A stretch of 64,000 nt of DNA, taken from assembly GCF_016865485.1 (NCBI RefSeq), contig NZ_AP024452.1:2440501-2504500 (forward strand), read 5' to 3'. A program made the translations under genes and the position numbers. Each line of letters opens with the position of its first letter. Within the stretch, counting starts at the first letter, position 1. Shown here in pieces: positions 53,084 through 62,190 of this stretch. The DNA is from Luteitalea sp. TBR-22. GTDB lineage: Bacteria > Acidobacteriota > Vicinamibacteria > Vicinamibacterales > Vicinamibacteraceae. Under the pieces are notes generated by a model. That model did not search any database. It worked only from the letters and a program-made list of their open reading frames with translations, and was not told the DNA's origin.

Positions 53084-54420
53084 CCGGGTCGGTGCCCGGC
53101 GGCGACGCCCGCGTCGCCGTGCGCACCACGCCCGGACGCCGGCGCGTGGTGATCGTCGGCGGCGGCTTCGGCGGACTGCAGGCGGCGCGCGCCCTGCGTT
53201 GGGCCGACGTCGACGTCGTGCTCGTCGACCGTCGCAACCATCACGTGTTCCAGCCGCTGCTGTACCAGGTGGCAACGGCCGGCCTGTCGCCGGGCGACAT
53301 CGCGTCGCCGATCCGGTGGATCCTGCGTCGTCAGCAGAACGTGCAGGTGCTGCTCGGCGAGGCGCAGCGGGTGGACACGCAGGCGCGCGTCCTGCACCTC
53401 GACGTCGGGCAACTCGGCTACGACGCGCTGATCCTGGCGACCGGGGCGACACATGCCTACTTCGGCCACGACGAGTGGCAGGCGCACGCGCCCGGCCTGA
53501 AGACCCTCGAGGACGCGGGGCTGATCCGCCGCCACCTGCTGCTGGCGTTCGAGGAGGCCGAACGCACGCCCGATGCCGAGGCCCGCAGTCGCGCGCTGAC
53601 GTTCGTGATCGTGGGAGGCGGGCCGACCGGCGTGGAGCTGGCCGGCGCCCTCGCCGAACTGGCCAATCACTCGATCGCGCGCGACTTCCGCGCCATCGAC
53701 ACCAGCTGCGCGCAGGTGTTGCTCGTGGAAGCCGGGCCACGGATCCTCGGTGCCTTTCCCGAGGACCTGCAGGCACGAGCCGAAGCGTCGCTCGTGCGGC
53801 TCGGCGTCAAGGTGCGCAAGCAGACGCCCGTCACCGCGATCGACGCGCAGGGCGTCACGCTGGCCGACGGCAGCCGCATCGAGGCGTCGACGGTGCTGTG
53901 GGCCGCCGGCGTCGCGGCCTCGCCGCTCGGTCGCTCGCTGGGCGTCGAGGTGGACCGTGTCGGCCGCGTGATCGTCCAGCCGGACCTCACCGTGCCCGGC
54001 CTCGACGACGTGTACGTCGTCGGCGACCTCGCGCATGTCGAGCAGGACGGCCGGTTGCTGCCCGGCGTCGCGCAGGTCGCGATGCAGCAGGGCGCGCACG
54101 CCGTCGAGAACATCCTCCGACGCTTCGGCAACCAGCCGCCACGGCCGTTCCGGTATCACGATCTGGGCAACCTCGCCACCATCGGCCGGCACTCGGCGAT
54201 AGCCGATTTCGGCGGACGCTGGCGGTTCTCCGGGGCCCTTGCGTGGTGGCTGTGGCTCTTCATTCACGTCCTCAAGCTGACCGGGTTCCGCAATCGGTTG
54301 GCCGTCCTCGTCCAGTGGGCATGGGCTTACCTCACGCACCAGCGCGGCATCCGGCTCATCACGGGGCAGGACCCCGTCGCCTCGTCGCCGCCGTCCTCCT
54401 CGTCGCCCTCGCCGCGCTGA
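53080..54420 (+). CDS. ndh: Type II NADH dehydrogenase (NDH-2)
   Basis: 446 aa. There are two Rossmann motifs: FAD-binding VVIVGGGFGGLQAARAL at residue ~22 and NAD-binding FVIVGGGPTGVELAGALAEL at ~170. HHVFQPLLYQVATAGLSPGDIA and YVVGDLAHVEQDGRLLPGVAQVAMQQG match bacterial NDH-2. A C-terminal amphipathic/membrane segment (WWLWLFIHVLKLTGF) tethers it to the inner membrane, where it passes electrons from NADH to quinone without pumping protons. It is translationally coupled to the deacylase gene. The last residues are Ser/Pro-rich. Confidence 0.9.
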   Translation: MTGSVPGGDARVAVRTTPGRRRVVIVGGGFGGLQAARALRWADVDVVLVDRRNHHVFQPLLYQVATAGLSPGDIASPIRWILRRQQNVQVLLGEAQRVDTQARVLHLDVGQLGYDALILATGATHAYFGHDEWQAHAPGLKTLEDAGLIRRHLLLAFEEAERTPDAEARSRALTFVIVGGGPTGVELAGALAELANHSIARDFRAIDTSCAQVLLVEAGPRILGAFPEDLQARAEASLVRLGVKVRKQTPVTAIDAQGVTLADGSRIEASTVLWAAGVAASPLGRSLGVEVDRVGRVIVQPDLTVPGLDDVYVVGDLAHVEQDGRLLPGVAQVAMQQGAHAVENILRRFGNQPPRPFRYHDLGNLATIGRHSAIADFGGRWRFSGALAWWLWLFIHVLKLTGFRNRLAVLVQWAWAYLTHQRGIRLITGQDPVASSPPSSSSPSPR

Positions 54421-55439
54421 CGGCTGCCGCGCGCCTGCCGGCGCCCGTCCTCGCGGCGTGGCGTCGGGGCTACGAGGCGCTGCAACCACTCGTCTCGCGC
54501 GTCAGCGCAAGGTTGCCCGTGTCGGCCATGGACGCGTGCCTGCTGGTGCTCGTGGGCGCACTGGCGTGGCTGGTCTGGTCGCGCCGCCTCGCACTGTTGC
54601 GGCCGATGCCCGTGGTGCTCGGCCTGGCCGCAGTCGCCGCCGCGTGGCTGGTCTTCCTGCTGGCCTGGGGCTGGCACTACCAGGTGCCGACGGTCGAGGT
54701 CCGCCTCGGCCTGACGCCCGCGGAGGTGACCGTGGAGCGCGGCGAAGCCTTTGCGGCGGGGCTCGTCGCCCAGCTCAATGCCCTGCACGGCGCGGCGCAC
54801 GCAGCCGGCTTTCCGTCGCGGCCCGAACTGCCGTCAGTGCTCGCTCCCCTGATGGCCGACGCGTTGTCGCAGGTCGGGCAACCCTGGACGCCGTGGCTGC
54901 CGAGGCCCCGCCGCACGATGCTGGACGTGTACTTCCGGAACGCGGGCATCGACGGGATGACCAACCCGTTCGGCCTCGAGGTGCTGCTCAACAGCCGTGT
55001 GTTGCCGATGGAACTGCCGGCGCTCGCGGCGCACGAGTACGCGCACCTGGCCGGCTTTGCCGACGAGGCCGATGCGAGCATCGTGGCCTGGCTGGCGTGC
55101 CAGCGTGGCTCGGCGGCGCTCAAGTACAGCAGCGGCCTGGCCGTGCTGCCCCATGTGCTGACGGGACTGGATCGTGAGCGGCGTCAGCGCGTGCTGGCGG
55201 CCCTGGGCGAGGGCCCCCGCGCCGACCTGCGGGCGATTGCGGCGCGGCTGGCCGAGCAGCGCCCGTGGGTGCAGCTGATTGCGTGGCAGACCTACGACCG
55301 GTTCCTGAAGGCGAACCGTGTGGCCGAGGGGGTCGCGCGCTACGACGCTGTCGCGCGGGTCCTGGTCGGCGCCGGCGACATCGTCAGCGGGACTCTGCGT
55401 CGGCGGCCGTCGCCGTGGCCGGCGCCGCGCCGCCGTTGA
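54321..55439 (+). CDS. DUF3810 family membrane protein with HExxH-like motif
   Basis: 372 aa from an ATG inside the ndh 3' end (100-nt overlap). This is the only in-frame ATG, GTG or TTG that keeps the first hydrophobic segment (LVAAVLLVALAALTAA); ATG 54528 is a shorter alternative. Two or three N-terminal helices precede a soluble domain with YFRNAGIDGMTNPFGLEVLLN and AHEYAHLAGFADEADA, a zinc-peptidase-like HExxH motif followed by a downstream Glu. DUF3810 has no established function; a membrane metallopeptidase role is plausible. The 3' end overlaps the convergent DUF4097 gene by 56 nt. Confidence 0.75.
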   Translation: MGLPHAPARHPAHHGAGPRRLVAAVLLVALAALTAAARLPAPVLAAWRRGYEALQPLVSRVSARLPVSAMDACLLVLVGALAWLVWSRRLALLRPMPVVLGLAAVAAAWLVFLLAWGWHYQVPTVEVRLGLTPAEVTVERGEAFAAGLVAQLNALHGAAHAAGFPSRPELPSVLAPLMADALSQVGQPWTPWLPRPRRTMLDVYFRNAGIDGMTNPFGLEVLLNSRVLPMELPALAAHEYAHLAGFADEADASIVAWLACQRGSAALKYSSGLAVLPHVLTGLDRERRQRVLAALGEGPRADLRAIAARLAEQRPWVQLIAWQTYDRFLKANRVAEGVARYDAVARVLVGAGDIVSGTLRRRPSPWPAPRRR

Positions 55440-56217
55440 TCGTCACCCCACCGTTGACCGTCTCGACGCGCAACGTGGGTCCGCCGCCGTTGACCTTGCC
55501 CTCGAAATGCCGGCGGCGACGCTCGCCTTCCTGCAACTGGCTGAATCCGTCGACCGTGATGGCGCCGTTCACGGTCCGCACCGAGACGTCGGCGGCAGCG
55601 CGCGAGGGCAGCGAGACGCTGACGCTGCCGTTCACGGTTTCGATCCGGGCGCCCGGTCCGGGCAGGCCGGCGAGTTCGAGCCGGACGCTGCCGTTGACGG
55701 TCTCGGCCTTGGTGAGGGTCGGGATGGCGCGCGCGTCGATGCCGCCGTTGACGGTCTCGAGCGCCACGGCGCCGGCCACGCCTGTCACTTCGACCCGTCC
55801 GTTGACGGTCGTGAGGGTGACGGAGGCGCTCGAGGGGACGAGGATCTCGTAGCGCACGTCCACCTGCTGCCCCTTGGTGAAGCCCTGGGAACGGGGGGTG
55901 ACCAGGCGCACGAGGTCGGCGGTGGCTCCTGCTTCCAGGCGAGTGCGTTCGAGCAGCTCGCGTGCCCCTTGCTCGCTCACGGCTCGTGCGGTGCGGTGGG
56001 CGACGACCTGGAAGGACGGCGCCTCGTGCGTCGACACCTGGATGGCGCCGTTGGTGTTCTCGATCTCGAGGCGGGCGCCGGGGTTGACGGCGTAGGTCTT
56101 CTCCCAGCGGTCCGACGCCTGGGCGCGAGGCCCGGCGATCATCAGCTCGCAGCCCCCTGAGAGCAAGGCGAAGGGGAACAGGGCACCGGCCCACAGGGCA
56201 CGCGACGGCAGTTGCAT
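55384..56217 (-). CDS. DUF4097 (adhesin-like) putative lipoprotein
   Basis: 277 aa. A signal sequence with a possible lipobox (FALLSGGC) is followed by a beta-helix-like domain made of short repeats, each with a Thr-Val-Asn-Gly turn (TLTTVNGRVEV, ALETVNGGIDA, KAETVNGSVRL, RIETVNGSVSV and so on; seven to eight copies). This is the DUF4097/DUF4098 pattern; the family has no proven function. A clear AGGAGAT ribosome site precedes the ATG. It is divergent from the first TIG gene. Confidence 0.8.
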   Translation of the reverse strand: MQLPSRALWAGALFPFALLSGGCELMIAGPRAQASDRWEKTYAVNPGARLEIENTNGAIQVSTHEAPSFQVVAHRTARAVSEQGARELLERTRLEAGATADLVRLVTPRSQGFTKGQQVDVRYEILVPSSASVTLTTVNGRVEVTGVAGAVALETVNGGIDARAIPTLTKAETVNGSVRLELAGLPGPGARIETVNGSVSVSLPSRAAADVSVRTVNGAITVDGFSQLQEGERRRRHFEGKVNGGGPTLRVETVNGGVTINGGAAPATATAADAESR

Positions 56218-56304
56218 GGGATCTCCTGCAAGACCCTTACGTCAGGACGCCGGCGATGTTCCCATTGTTCACCCCAGCCGGCGACGAACGCACCGTGCCG
56301 CACG

Positions 56305-56348
56305 CTATCCAAGGTGGGTCAACCTTCAGCGAACACTATCCATGGTGG
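56305..56348 (+). promoter_or_regulatory. Direct repeat CTATCCWWGGTGG (possible operator)
   Basis: CTATCCAAGGTGG at 56305-56317 and CTATCCATGGTGG at 56336-56348, 31 bp apart, about three helical turns. They sit in the divergent region between the DUF4097 and TIG genes, followed by an AT-rich stretch unusual for this genome. The binding protein is unknown. Confidence 0.4.
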
Positions 56349-56478
56349 TGAATAACAAAGTTTCGACATTGTTGCTTCAAAAACGTAATCGGGTTGTGAC
56401 CGTCTTCACACGCGCAGACATGCCACCTGTGCCGATTCCCGCAGAAATCCAGCGATCCTGCGGCGACGCCACCAGGGC

Positions 56479-59448
56479 ATGCGCCGTGCCCACTTCGGGG
56501 GCATGGTACGCCCGGGCCTCGCCAGCCACCTCCGTCGCTCGTTCCTGGCGTTGTGCCTCCTGCTCGTTGCGCAGGTCGAACACGCCGTCGCCGGTTCCGT
56601 GCGCCTCTCGTGGGACGCCAACACCGAGCCCGATCTCGCGGGCTACGTGCTCGTGTGGGGCACCTCGCCTGGCAGCTACAGCCAGTCGCTGACCGTCCCC
56701 GCCACGGCGGTGACCCAGGACGTGACCGGCCTGGTCGATGGCACGTACTACTTCGCCATCCGAGCCTTCAACGTGGCCGGGCAGCACAGCGCCTACTCCA
56801 ACGAGGTGGTCGTCACGCTGGCCCCGTCCATCTCCACACCGGCGATCACCTCGGTCACGCCCGCGACGGGCACGACCCAGGGCGGTACGACCCTGACCAT
56901 CGCCGGCAGCGGCTTTGTGGCAGGCGCCACCGTGCGGGTCGGATCCGCGGCCGCGACGGTCCTCTCGGTGTCGGCGACGGCGATCTCCGCCCGGACGCCG
57001 GCGGGCGCGGCGGGCGCGGCGGCGGTGACGGTCACCAATCCCGACGGCGGCACGGCGAGCCGTGCCGCGGCGTTCACCTACGTGGCGTCGGCGCTGCCGG
57101 CGATCAGCAGCTTCGCACCGGCGCTGGGCCCGACCTCGGGCGGCACCGACGTGGTCATCACGGGCACCAACTTCCAGAACGGCGTGATCGTCCGCTTCGG
57201 CGCGATCGCGGCCACGGTGTCGAGCGTGACGACCACCCGGCTCGTCGCTCGGACGCCCGCACAGTCGAGGGGGACCGTCGCGATCAGCGTCGTGAACCCT
57301 GATGGCAACGGCGTCGAACTGCCCAACGCGTTCACGTACCGCGGCCCGGCGCCGCGCATCACGTCGGTCACGCCGGCCATCGGCGCCAGTGTCGGCGGCA
57401 CCGAGGTGCAGGTGGACGGCGCCGACTTCGATGCGGGCGTGAGCGTGTCGGTCGATGCCCTGCCCGCGACGGTGATCTCGGTCACGGCGTCGCGGCTGGT
57501 GATTCGCATGCCGGCCCACGCGCCCGCGACCGTCGGACTCACCGTCACCAACCCCGATGCGCAGCTGGCCTGGGCCCCTGCCGTCTACACGTACGTGAAC
57601 GCCGCGCCGACGATCACGGCGGTGGCTCCCGCCAACGGACCGACCGAGGGTGGAAATGCCGTGACGATCAGCGGATCAGCGTTCGCGGCAGGCGCCACGG
57701 TGTCGTTCGGCGGCGTGCCGGCAGTGATCGCCTCGCTCGCGCCCGACACGCTCGTCGTCAAGGCGCCCGCCCACACCAGCGGTGCGGTGAGCGTGCTCGT
57801 GAAGAATGCCGACGGACAGTCGGCGACGCTCGTCAACGGCTATGGCTACGACGACACCACGCCGGTCATCACCTCGGTGACACCTGCGAAGGGACCGGTC
57901 GCGGGCGGCACCGTCATCACGATCACGGGGCAGCGATTCGGCGCACAGCCGACGGTGGCGGTGGACGGTCGGCCGGCCAGGGTGCTGTCGTCGAGCGACA
58001 CGGTGGTTAGCGCCGAAACGCCGGCGCACCCGGCGGGGACCGTGGGCGTGTCGCTGGTGACGGCAGGCGGTCAGTCGGCGGTGGCGCCGGCCAGTTTCAC
58101 TTACGAGCAGACGTCCGCCCCGGCGCCCTTCACGCGGTACTTCGCCGAGGGCGCGTCGGGCGGGTTCTTCCAGACGCGGTTTGCGCTGGCCAACCCGCAC
58201 GACGAGGCGGTGCCGGTGACGGTGACCTTCACCGACACGCAGGGCACCGCGACGCCGATGCAGGTGACCCTGCCGGCGCGGGCCCGGCTCACGATCGACG
58301 AGAACAATCGGCCGGCGCTGGCTTCCGAGGCGTTCGCGACCAAGTTCGAGGCGCCGAAGGTGATCGGAGTGGAGCGGACGATGACGTGGGCGGCCGGCGG
58401 GCCGGCCTACGGCGCGCACAGCGAGATCGGCGTCGAGGCCCCGCGCACCTCGTGGGTGCTGGCCGAGGGCGCGACCATTGCCGGGTTCAATACCTTCTAC
58501 CTGCTGCAGAACCCGACGACGACGGCGGCGCAGGTCAAGGTGCAGTACCTGCTGGCGACCGGGCAGCGGATCGAGAAGATCCACCCGGTGGCGCCCCTGT
58601 CGCGGACCAACATCTGGGTGAACAAGGACGATCCGGCACTGGCCGCGGCGGAGATGTCGGCCAGCATCACCTCGCTCAACGACGTGCCAGTGGTGGTGGA
58701 GCGGTCGATGTACCGCAACAACGGCAACGAGCTGTTCTCGGCCGGGCACAACAGCGCGGCGGTGGACGCGCCGGCGTTGCGGTGGTTCCTGGCCGAGGGC
58801 GCGACGGGCGGGACCTTCGACGAGTTCGTGCTGATTGCCAACCCGAACACGGCGGCCGCGCAGCTGCGGGTGAGTTACCTGCGGGCGGGCAAGGCGCCGC
58901 TGGTCAAGACCTACACGGCCGCGGCCCAGAGCCGGTTGACCATCTGGGTGGACCAGGAAGCGCCGGAACTGGCCAACGCGGAAGTGAGCGTGGTGGTGGA
59001 GTGCCTGACGGCGACGCCGGTGGTGGTGGAGCGGTCGATGTGGTGGCGGGCAACGCCGGCCGGCGAGTGGGTGGAGGCGCACAACAGCCGTGGCACGACG
59101 ACGACGGCGGCGCGGTGGCTGGTGGCCGACGGCGAGGCCGGGGGGCCGGGACAGGCGAGCACCTACGTGCTGGTGGCCAACACGGGCGCGACAGCGACGG
59201 GCGTGAAGTTCACGCTGCTGACCGAGCAGGGCGCGGGGCGGACGGTGCAGGACACGGTGACGGCCAACGGGCGGTACTCGCTGGACGTGGCCGCGACCTT
59301 CCCGGAAGTGGCCAGCGGCCGGTTCAGCGTGCTGGTCGAGAGCGTGACGGGCACGGCGCCCCTGGTGGTGGAGCGGGCCTCGTACAGCAGCACGGCGACC
59401 ACGACCTGGGCGGCAGGCACCAACGCCGTGGCGATGCCGCTGCCCTAG
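56479..59448 (+). CDS. Secreted FN3 + five IPT/TIG-repeat surface protein with AEGA-repeat C-terminus
   Basis: 989 aa. A signal peptide (FLALCLLLVAQVEHAVAG) is followed by a fibronectin type III domain (VRLSWDANTEPDLAGYVLVW...YYFAIRAFNVAG), then five IPT/TIG domains of about 85 aa, each opening like ITSVTPATGTTQGGTTLTI. The last 440 residues are four modules of about 105 aa, each with an [FLV]A[ED]G opening, an Asn-Pro loop and a VVERSM-type strand. It is probably a cell-surface or secreted adhesive protein. The start may be the ATG at 56503 instead. The C-terminal 1,320 bp is almost identical to the next gene. Confidence 0.8.
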   Translation: MRRAHFGGMVRPGLASHLRRSFLALCLLLVAQVEHAVAGSVRLSWDANTEPDLAGYVLVWGTSPGSYSQSLTVPATAVTQDVTGLVDGTYYFAIRAFNVAGQHSAYSNEVVVTLAPSISTPAITSVTPATGTTQGGTTLTIAGSGFVAGATVRVGSAAATVLSVSATAISARTPAGAAGAAAVTVTNPDGGTASRAAAFTYVASALPAISSFAPALGPTSGGTDVVITGTNFQNGVIVRFGAIAATVSSVTTTRLVARTPAQSRGTVAISVVNPDGNGVELPNAFTYRGPAPRITSVTPAIGASVGGTEVQVDGADFDAGVSVSVDALPATVISVTASRLVIRMPAHAPATVGLTVTNPDAQLAWAPAVYTYVNAAPTITAVAPANGPTEGGNAVTISGSAFAAGATVSFGGVPAVIASLAPDTLVVKAPAHTSGAVSVLVKNADGQSATLVNGYGYDDTTPVITSVTPAKGPVAGGTVITITGQRFGAQPTVAVDGRPARVLSSSDTVVSAETPAHPAGTVGVSLVTAGGQSAVAPASFTYEQTSAPAPFTRYFAEGASGGFFQTRFALANPHDEAVPVTVTFTDTQGTATPMQVTLPARARLTIDENNRPALASEAFATKFEAPKVIGVERTMTWAAGGPAYGAHSEIGVEAPRTSWVLAEGATIAGFNTFYLLQNPTTTAAQVKVQYLLATGQRIEKIHPVAPLSRTNIWVNKDDPALAAAEMSASITSLNDVPVVVERSMYRNNGNELFSAGHNSAAVDAPALRWFLAEGATGGTFDEFVLIANPNTAAAQLRVSYLRAGKAPLVKTYTAAAQSRLTIWVDQEAPELANAEVSVVVECLTATPVVVERSMWWRATPAGEWVEAHNSRGTTTTAARWLVADGEAGGPGQASTYVLVANTGATATGVKFTLLTEQGAGRTVQDTVTANGRYSLDVAATFPEVASGRFSVLVESVTGTAPLVVERASYSSTATTTWAAGTNAVAMPLP
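58129..59448 (+). repeat. 1,320-bp direct repeat, copy 1 (C-terminal half of first TIG gene)
   Basis: Aligns without gaps to 60735-62054. By eye there are about 35 mismatches, roughly 97 percent identity. Mismatches cluster at the two ends; the stretch 58510-59030 has only two. Confidence 0.9.
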
Positions 59449-59557
59449 GCACGGCTCGTGAGGCATGACCCAGGCAGGGCGCACCAATCGCGTAAGACGG
59501 CATACGAATCTGTGATCGGGCACCTCCGGCACAATGCCTGACGAACGGCAGGTTCGC

Positions 59558-59576
59558 CGAATTCCTCGGGAATTCG
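59558..59576. repeat. Inverted repeat CGAATTCC-tcg-GGAATTCG
   Basis: Perfect 8-bp arms with a 3-nt spacer in the gap between the two TIG genes. It could be a regulator site or a weak terminator; no T-tract follows. Confidence 0.4.
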
Positions 59577-59627
59577 CGTGATTGCATCGGTCGAGTCAGG
59601 GGCACGCCCGTTGCCCTGACCTCGGGC

Positions 59628-62054
59628 GTGGATCGTCGAACCTGCTCCCCGCTGCTGCGCGCCCTCCTGGTGGGATTCCTCCTCCTGTGGGCGCAGGTCG
59701 GGCAGGCGGCAGCCGGGAACGTGCGGCTCTACTGGGACGCCAACACCGAAGCCGACCTGGCCGGGTATGTCCTTGCGTACGGCCGGCTCCCCGGCACGTA
59801 CACGACCTCGGTGACGCTGGCGCCGTCGGCCGTCACCCACGAGTTCACCAACCTGTCTGACGGCACGTACTACTTCGCGATCCGCGCGTTCAACGCGGCC
59901 AACGTGTACAGCGGGTACTCCAACGAGGTCCGCGTGGTCGTCGGGACCGGCGTGGCCCCCACTGCGCCGACCGTCACCAGCTTCGGGCCCGCCTTCGGGC
60001 CGGTGACCGGTGGCACCGATGTGGTCATCACGGGCACGAATTTCCAGAACGGCGTGGTCGTCAGGTTCGGCAATGCCGCCGCCGTGGTCTCCAACGTGAC
60101 GACCACGCGCCTGGTCGCCCGCACCCCCGCCGGCGCCGAGGGCATTGTCGCGATCTCGGTCGTCAACCCCGATGGCAACGGCGTGCAGGTGCCGCAGGCG
60201 TTCACGTACCGGGGCGCCGCCCCGACCGTGACCACGGTGACGCCGGCGCGCGGGCCCGCAGCGGGCGGCACCGAAGTGACCATCGACGGAACCAACTTCA
60301 AGCCCGGCCTGAGCGTCTCCATCAATTCGCTCACCGCAAAGGTGCTCTCGGTGACCGCGACGCGCATCGTGGCGCAGATGCCTCCGCATGCCGAGGCGGT
60401 GGTCGGCATCACGGTGACCAATCCCGACTCGCAGCTGGCCTGGAAGGCGAGCGCCTACACCTACGTGGCCGGTGGCCCCGCCATCACGCAGGTGCTTCCT
60501 CCCTCCGGGCCCATGGCCGGTGGCAACACGGTGACCATCGTCGGCAGCGGCTTTGCCAGCAGCAGCGTCACCATCGGCGGCGTCGCCGCTGCCGTGGTCA
60601 CCCGCGCAGCCGACATGATCACGGTTCGCGCACCGGCCCGTCCCGCCGGCGTCGCGAGCGTGCTCGTGCGCAACGGCGATGGCCTGTCGGTGACTGCGGT
60701 GAACGCCTACACATATGTCGACCCCGCGGCGACGTTCACGCGGTACTTTGCCGAAGGGGCGTCGGGCGGGTTCTTCCAGACGCGGTTTGCGCTGGCCAAC
60801 CCGCACGACGAGGCGGTGCCGGTGACGGTGACCTTCACCGACACGCAGGGGACCGCGACGCCGATGCAGGTGACGCTGCCGGCGCGGGCCCGGCTGACCA
60901 TCGACGAGAACAACCGGCCGGCGTTGGCTTCCGAGGCGTTCGCGACGCTGTTCGAGGCGCCGAAGGTGATCGGCGTGGAGCGGACGATGACGTGGGCGGC
61001 CGGCGGGCTGGCGTACGGCGCGCACAGCGAGATCGGCGTCGAGGCCCCGCGCACCTCGTGGGTGCTGGCCGAGGGCGCGACGATTGCCGGGTTCAACACG
61101 TTCTACCTGCTGCAGAACCCGACGACGACGGCGGCGCAGGTCAAGGTGCAGTACCTGCTGGCGACCGGGCAGCGGATCGAGAAGATCCACCCGGTGGCGC
61201 CCCTGTCGCGGACCAACATCTGGGTGAACAAGGACGATCCGGCACTGGCCGCGGCGGAGATGTCGGCCAGCATCACCTCGCTCAACGACGTGCCAGTAGT
61301 GGTGGAGCGGTCGATGTACCGCAACAACGGCAACGAGCTGTTCTCGGCCGGGCACAACAGCGCGGCGGTGGACGCGCCGGCGTTGCGGTGGTTCCTGGCC
61401 GAGGGCGCGACGGGCGGGACCTTCGACGAGTTCGTGCTGATTGCCAACCCGAACACGGCGGCCGCGCAGCTGCGGGTGAGCTACCTGCGGGCGGGCAAGG
61501 CGCCGCTGGTCAAGACCTACACGGCCGCGGCCCAGAGCCGGTTGACCATCTGGGTGGACCAGGAAGCGCCGGAACTGGCCAACGCGGAAGTGAGCGTGGT
61601 GGTGGAGTGCCTGACGGCGACGCCGGTGGTGGTGGAGCGCTCGATGTGGTGGCGGGCGACACCGGACGGCGAGTGGGTGGAAGCGCACAACAGCCGTGGC
61701 ACGACGACGACGGCGGCGCGGTGGCTGGTAGCCGACGGCGAGGCCGGGGGCCCAGGGCAGGCGAGCACCTACGTGCTGGTGGCCAACACGGGCGCGACGG
61801 CGGCGGGCGTGAAGTTCACGCTGCTGACCGAGCAGGGCGCGGGGCGGACGGTGCAGGACACGGTGACGGCCAACGGGCGGTACTCGCTGGACGTGGCCGC
61901 GACCTTCCCGGAAGTGGCCAGCGGCCGGTTCAGCGTGCTGGTCGAGAGCGTGACGGGCACGGCGCCCCTGGTGGTGGAGCGGGCCTCGTACAGCAGCACG
62001 GCGACCACGACCTGGGCCGCCGGCACCAACGCCGTGGCCATGCCGCTGCCGTAG
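59628..62054 (+). CDS. Secreted FN3 + three IPT/TIG-repeat surface protein, paralogue of the preceding gene
   Basis: 808 aa from a GTG. The layout is the same as in the previous gene: signal peptide (LLRALLVGFLLLWAQVGQAAAG), FN3 domain, then only three TIG domains, corresponding to domains 2, 3 and 4 of the longer paralogue, then the four-module AEGA region. N-terminal halves differ substantially, while the C-terminal 440 residues differ at about four positions. Tandem duplication followed by gene conversion of the 3' half explains this best. A surface role is inferred from domain content only. Confidence 0.8.
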   Translation: MDRRTCSPLLRALLVGFLLLWAQVGQAAAGNVRLYWDANTEADLAGYVLAYGRLPGTYTTSVTLAPSAVTHEFTNLSDGTYYFAIRAFNAANVYSGYSNEVRVVVGTGVAPTAPTVTSFGPAFGPVTGGTDVVITGTNFQNGVVVRFGNAAAVVSNVTTTRLVARTPAGAEGIVAISVVNPDGNGVQVPQAFTYRGAAPTVTTVTPARGPAAGGTEVTIDGTNFKPGLSVSINSLTAKVLSVTATRIVAQMPPHAEAVVGITVTNPDSQLAWKASAYTYVAGGPAITQVLPPSGPMAGGNTVTIVGSGFASSSVTIGGVAAAVVTRAADMITVRAPARPAGVASVLVRNGDGLSVTAVNAYTYVDPAATFTRYFAEGASGGFFQTRFALANPHDEAVPVTVTFTDTQGTATPMQVTLPARARLTIDENNRPALASEAFATLFEAPKVIGVERTMTWAAGGLAYGAHSEIGVEAPRTSWVLAEGATIAGFNTFYLLQNPTTTAAQVKVQYLLATGQRIEKIHPVAPLSRTNIWVNKDDPALAAAEMSASITSLNDVPVVVERSMYRNNGNELFSAGHNSAAVDAPALRWFLAEGATGGTFDEFVLIANPNTAAAQLRVSYLRAGKAPLVKTYTAAAQSRLTIWVDQEAPELANAEVSVVVECLTATPVVVERSMWWRATPDGEWVEAHNSRGTTTTAARWLVADGEAGGPGQASTYVLVANTGATAAGVKFTLLTEQGAGRTVQDTVTANGRYSLDVAATFPEVASGRFSVLVESVTGTAPLVVERASYSSTATTTWAAGTNAVAMPLP
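60735..62054 (+). repeat. 1,320-bp direct repeat, copy 2 (C-terminal half of second TIG gene)
   Basis: Gap-free partner of 58129-59448. Amino-acid differences include Lys to Leu, Pro to Leu, Ala to Asp and Thr to Ala. Confidence 0.9.
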
Positions 62055-62060
62055 GGGGCT

Positions 62061-62190
62061 GACGTCTGGCGTCTGACGTCTGACGTTTGACGTCTGACGT
62101 TTGACGTCGGTACCTCTTCGCCTGGGCGCTTCGCCTGAGCCTCGAGCCCTGAGTGCTGAGCCCCGTCAAGCGTTAGACGTCAAGCGTCAA
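62061..62190. repeat. Two 7-bp repeat arrays between convergent TIG gene and ispG
   Basis: First array 62061-62109: GACGTCT, GGCGTCT, GACGTCT, GACGTTT, GACGTCT, GACGTTT, GACGTCG. Second array 62135-62190: CTGAGCC, TCGAGCC, CTGAGTG, CTGAGCC, CCGTCAA, GCGTTAG, ACGTCAA, GCGTCAA. The second contains the ispG stop codon and its last five codons. Confidence 0.8.
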
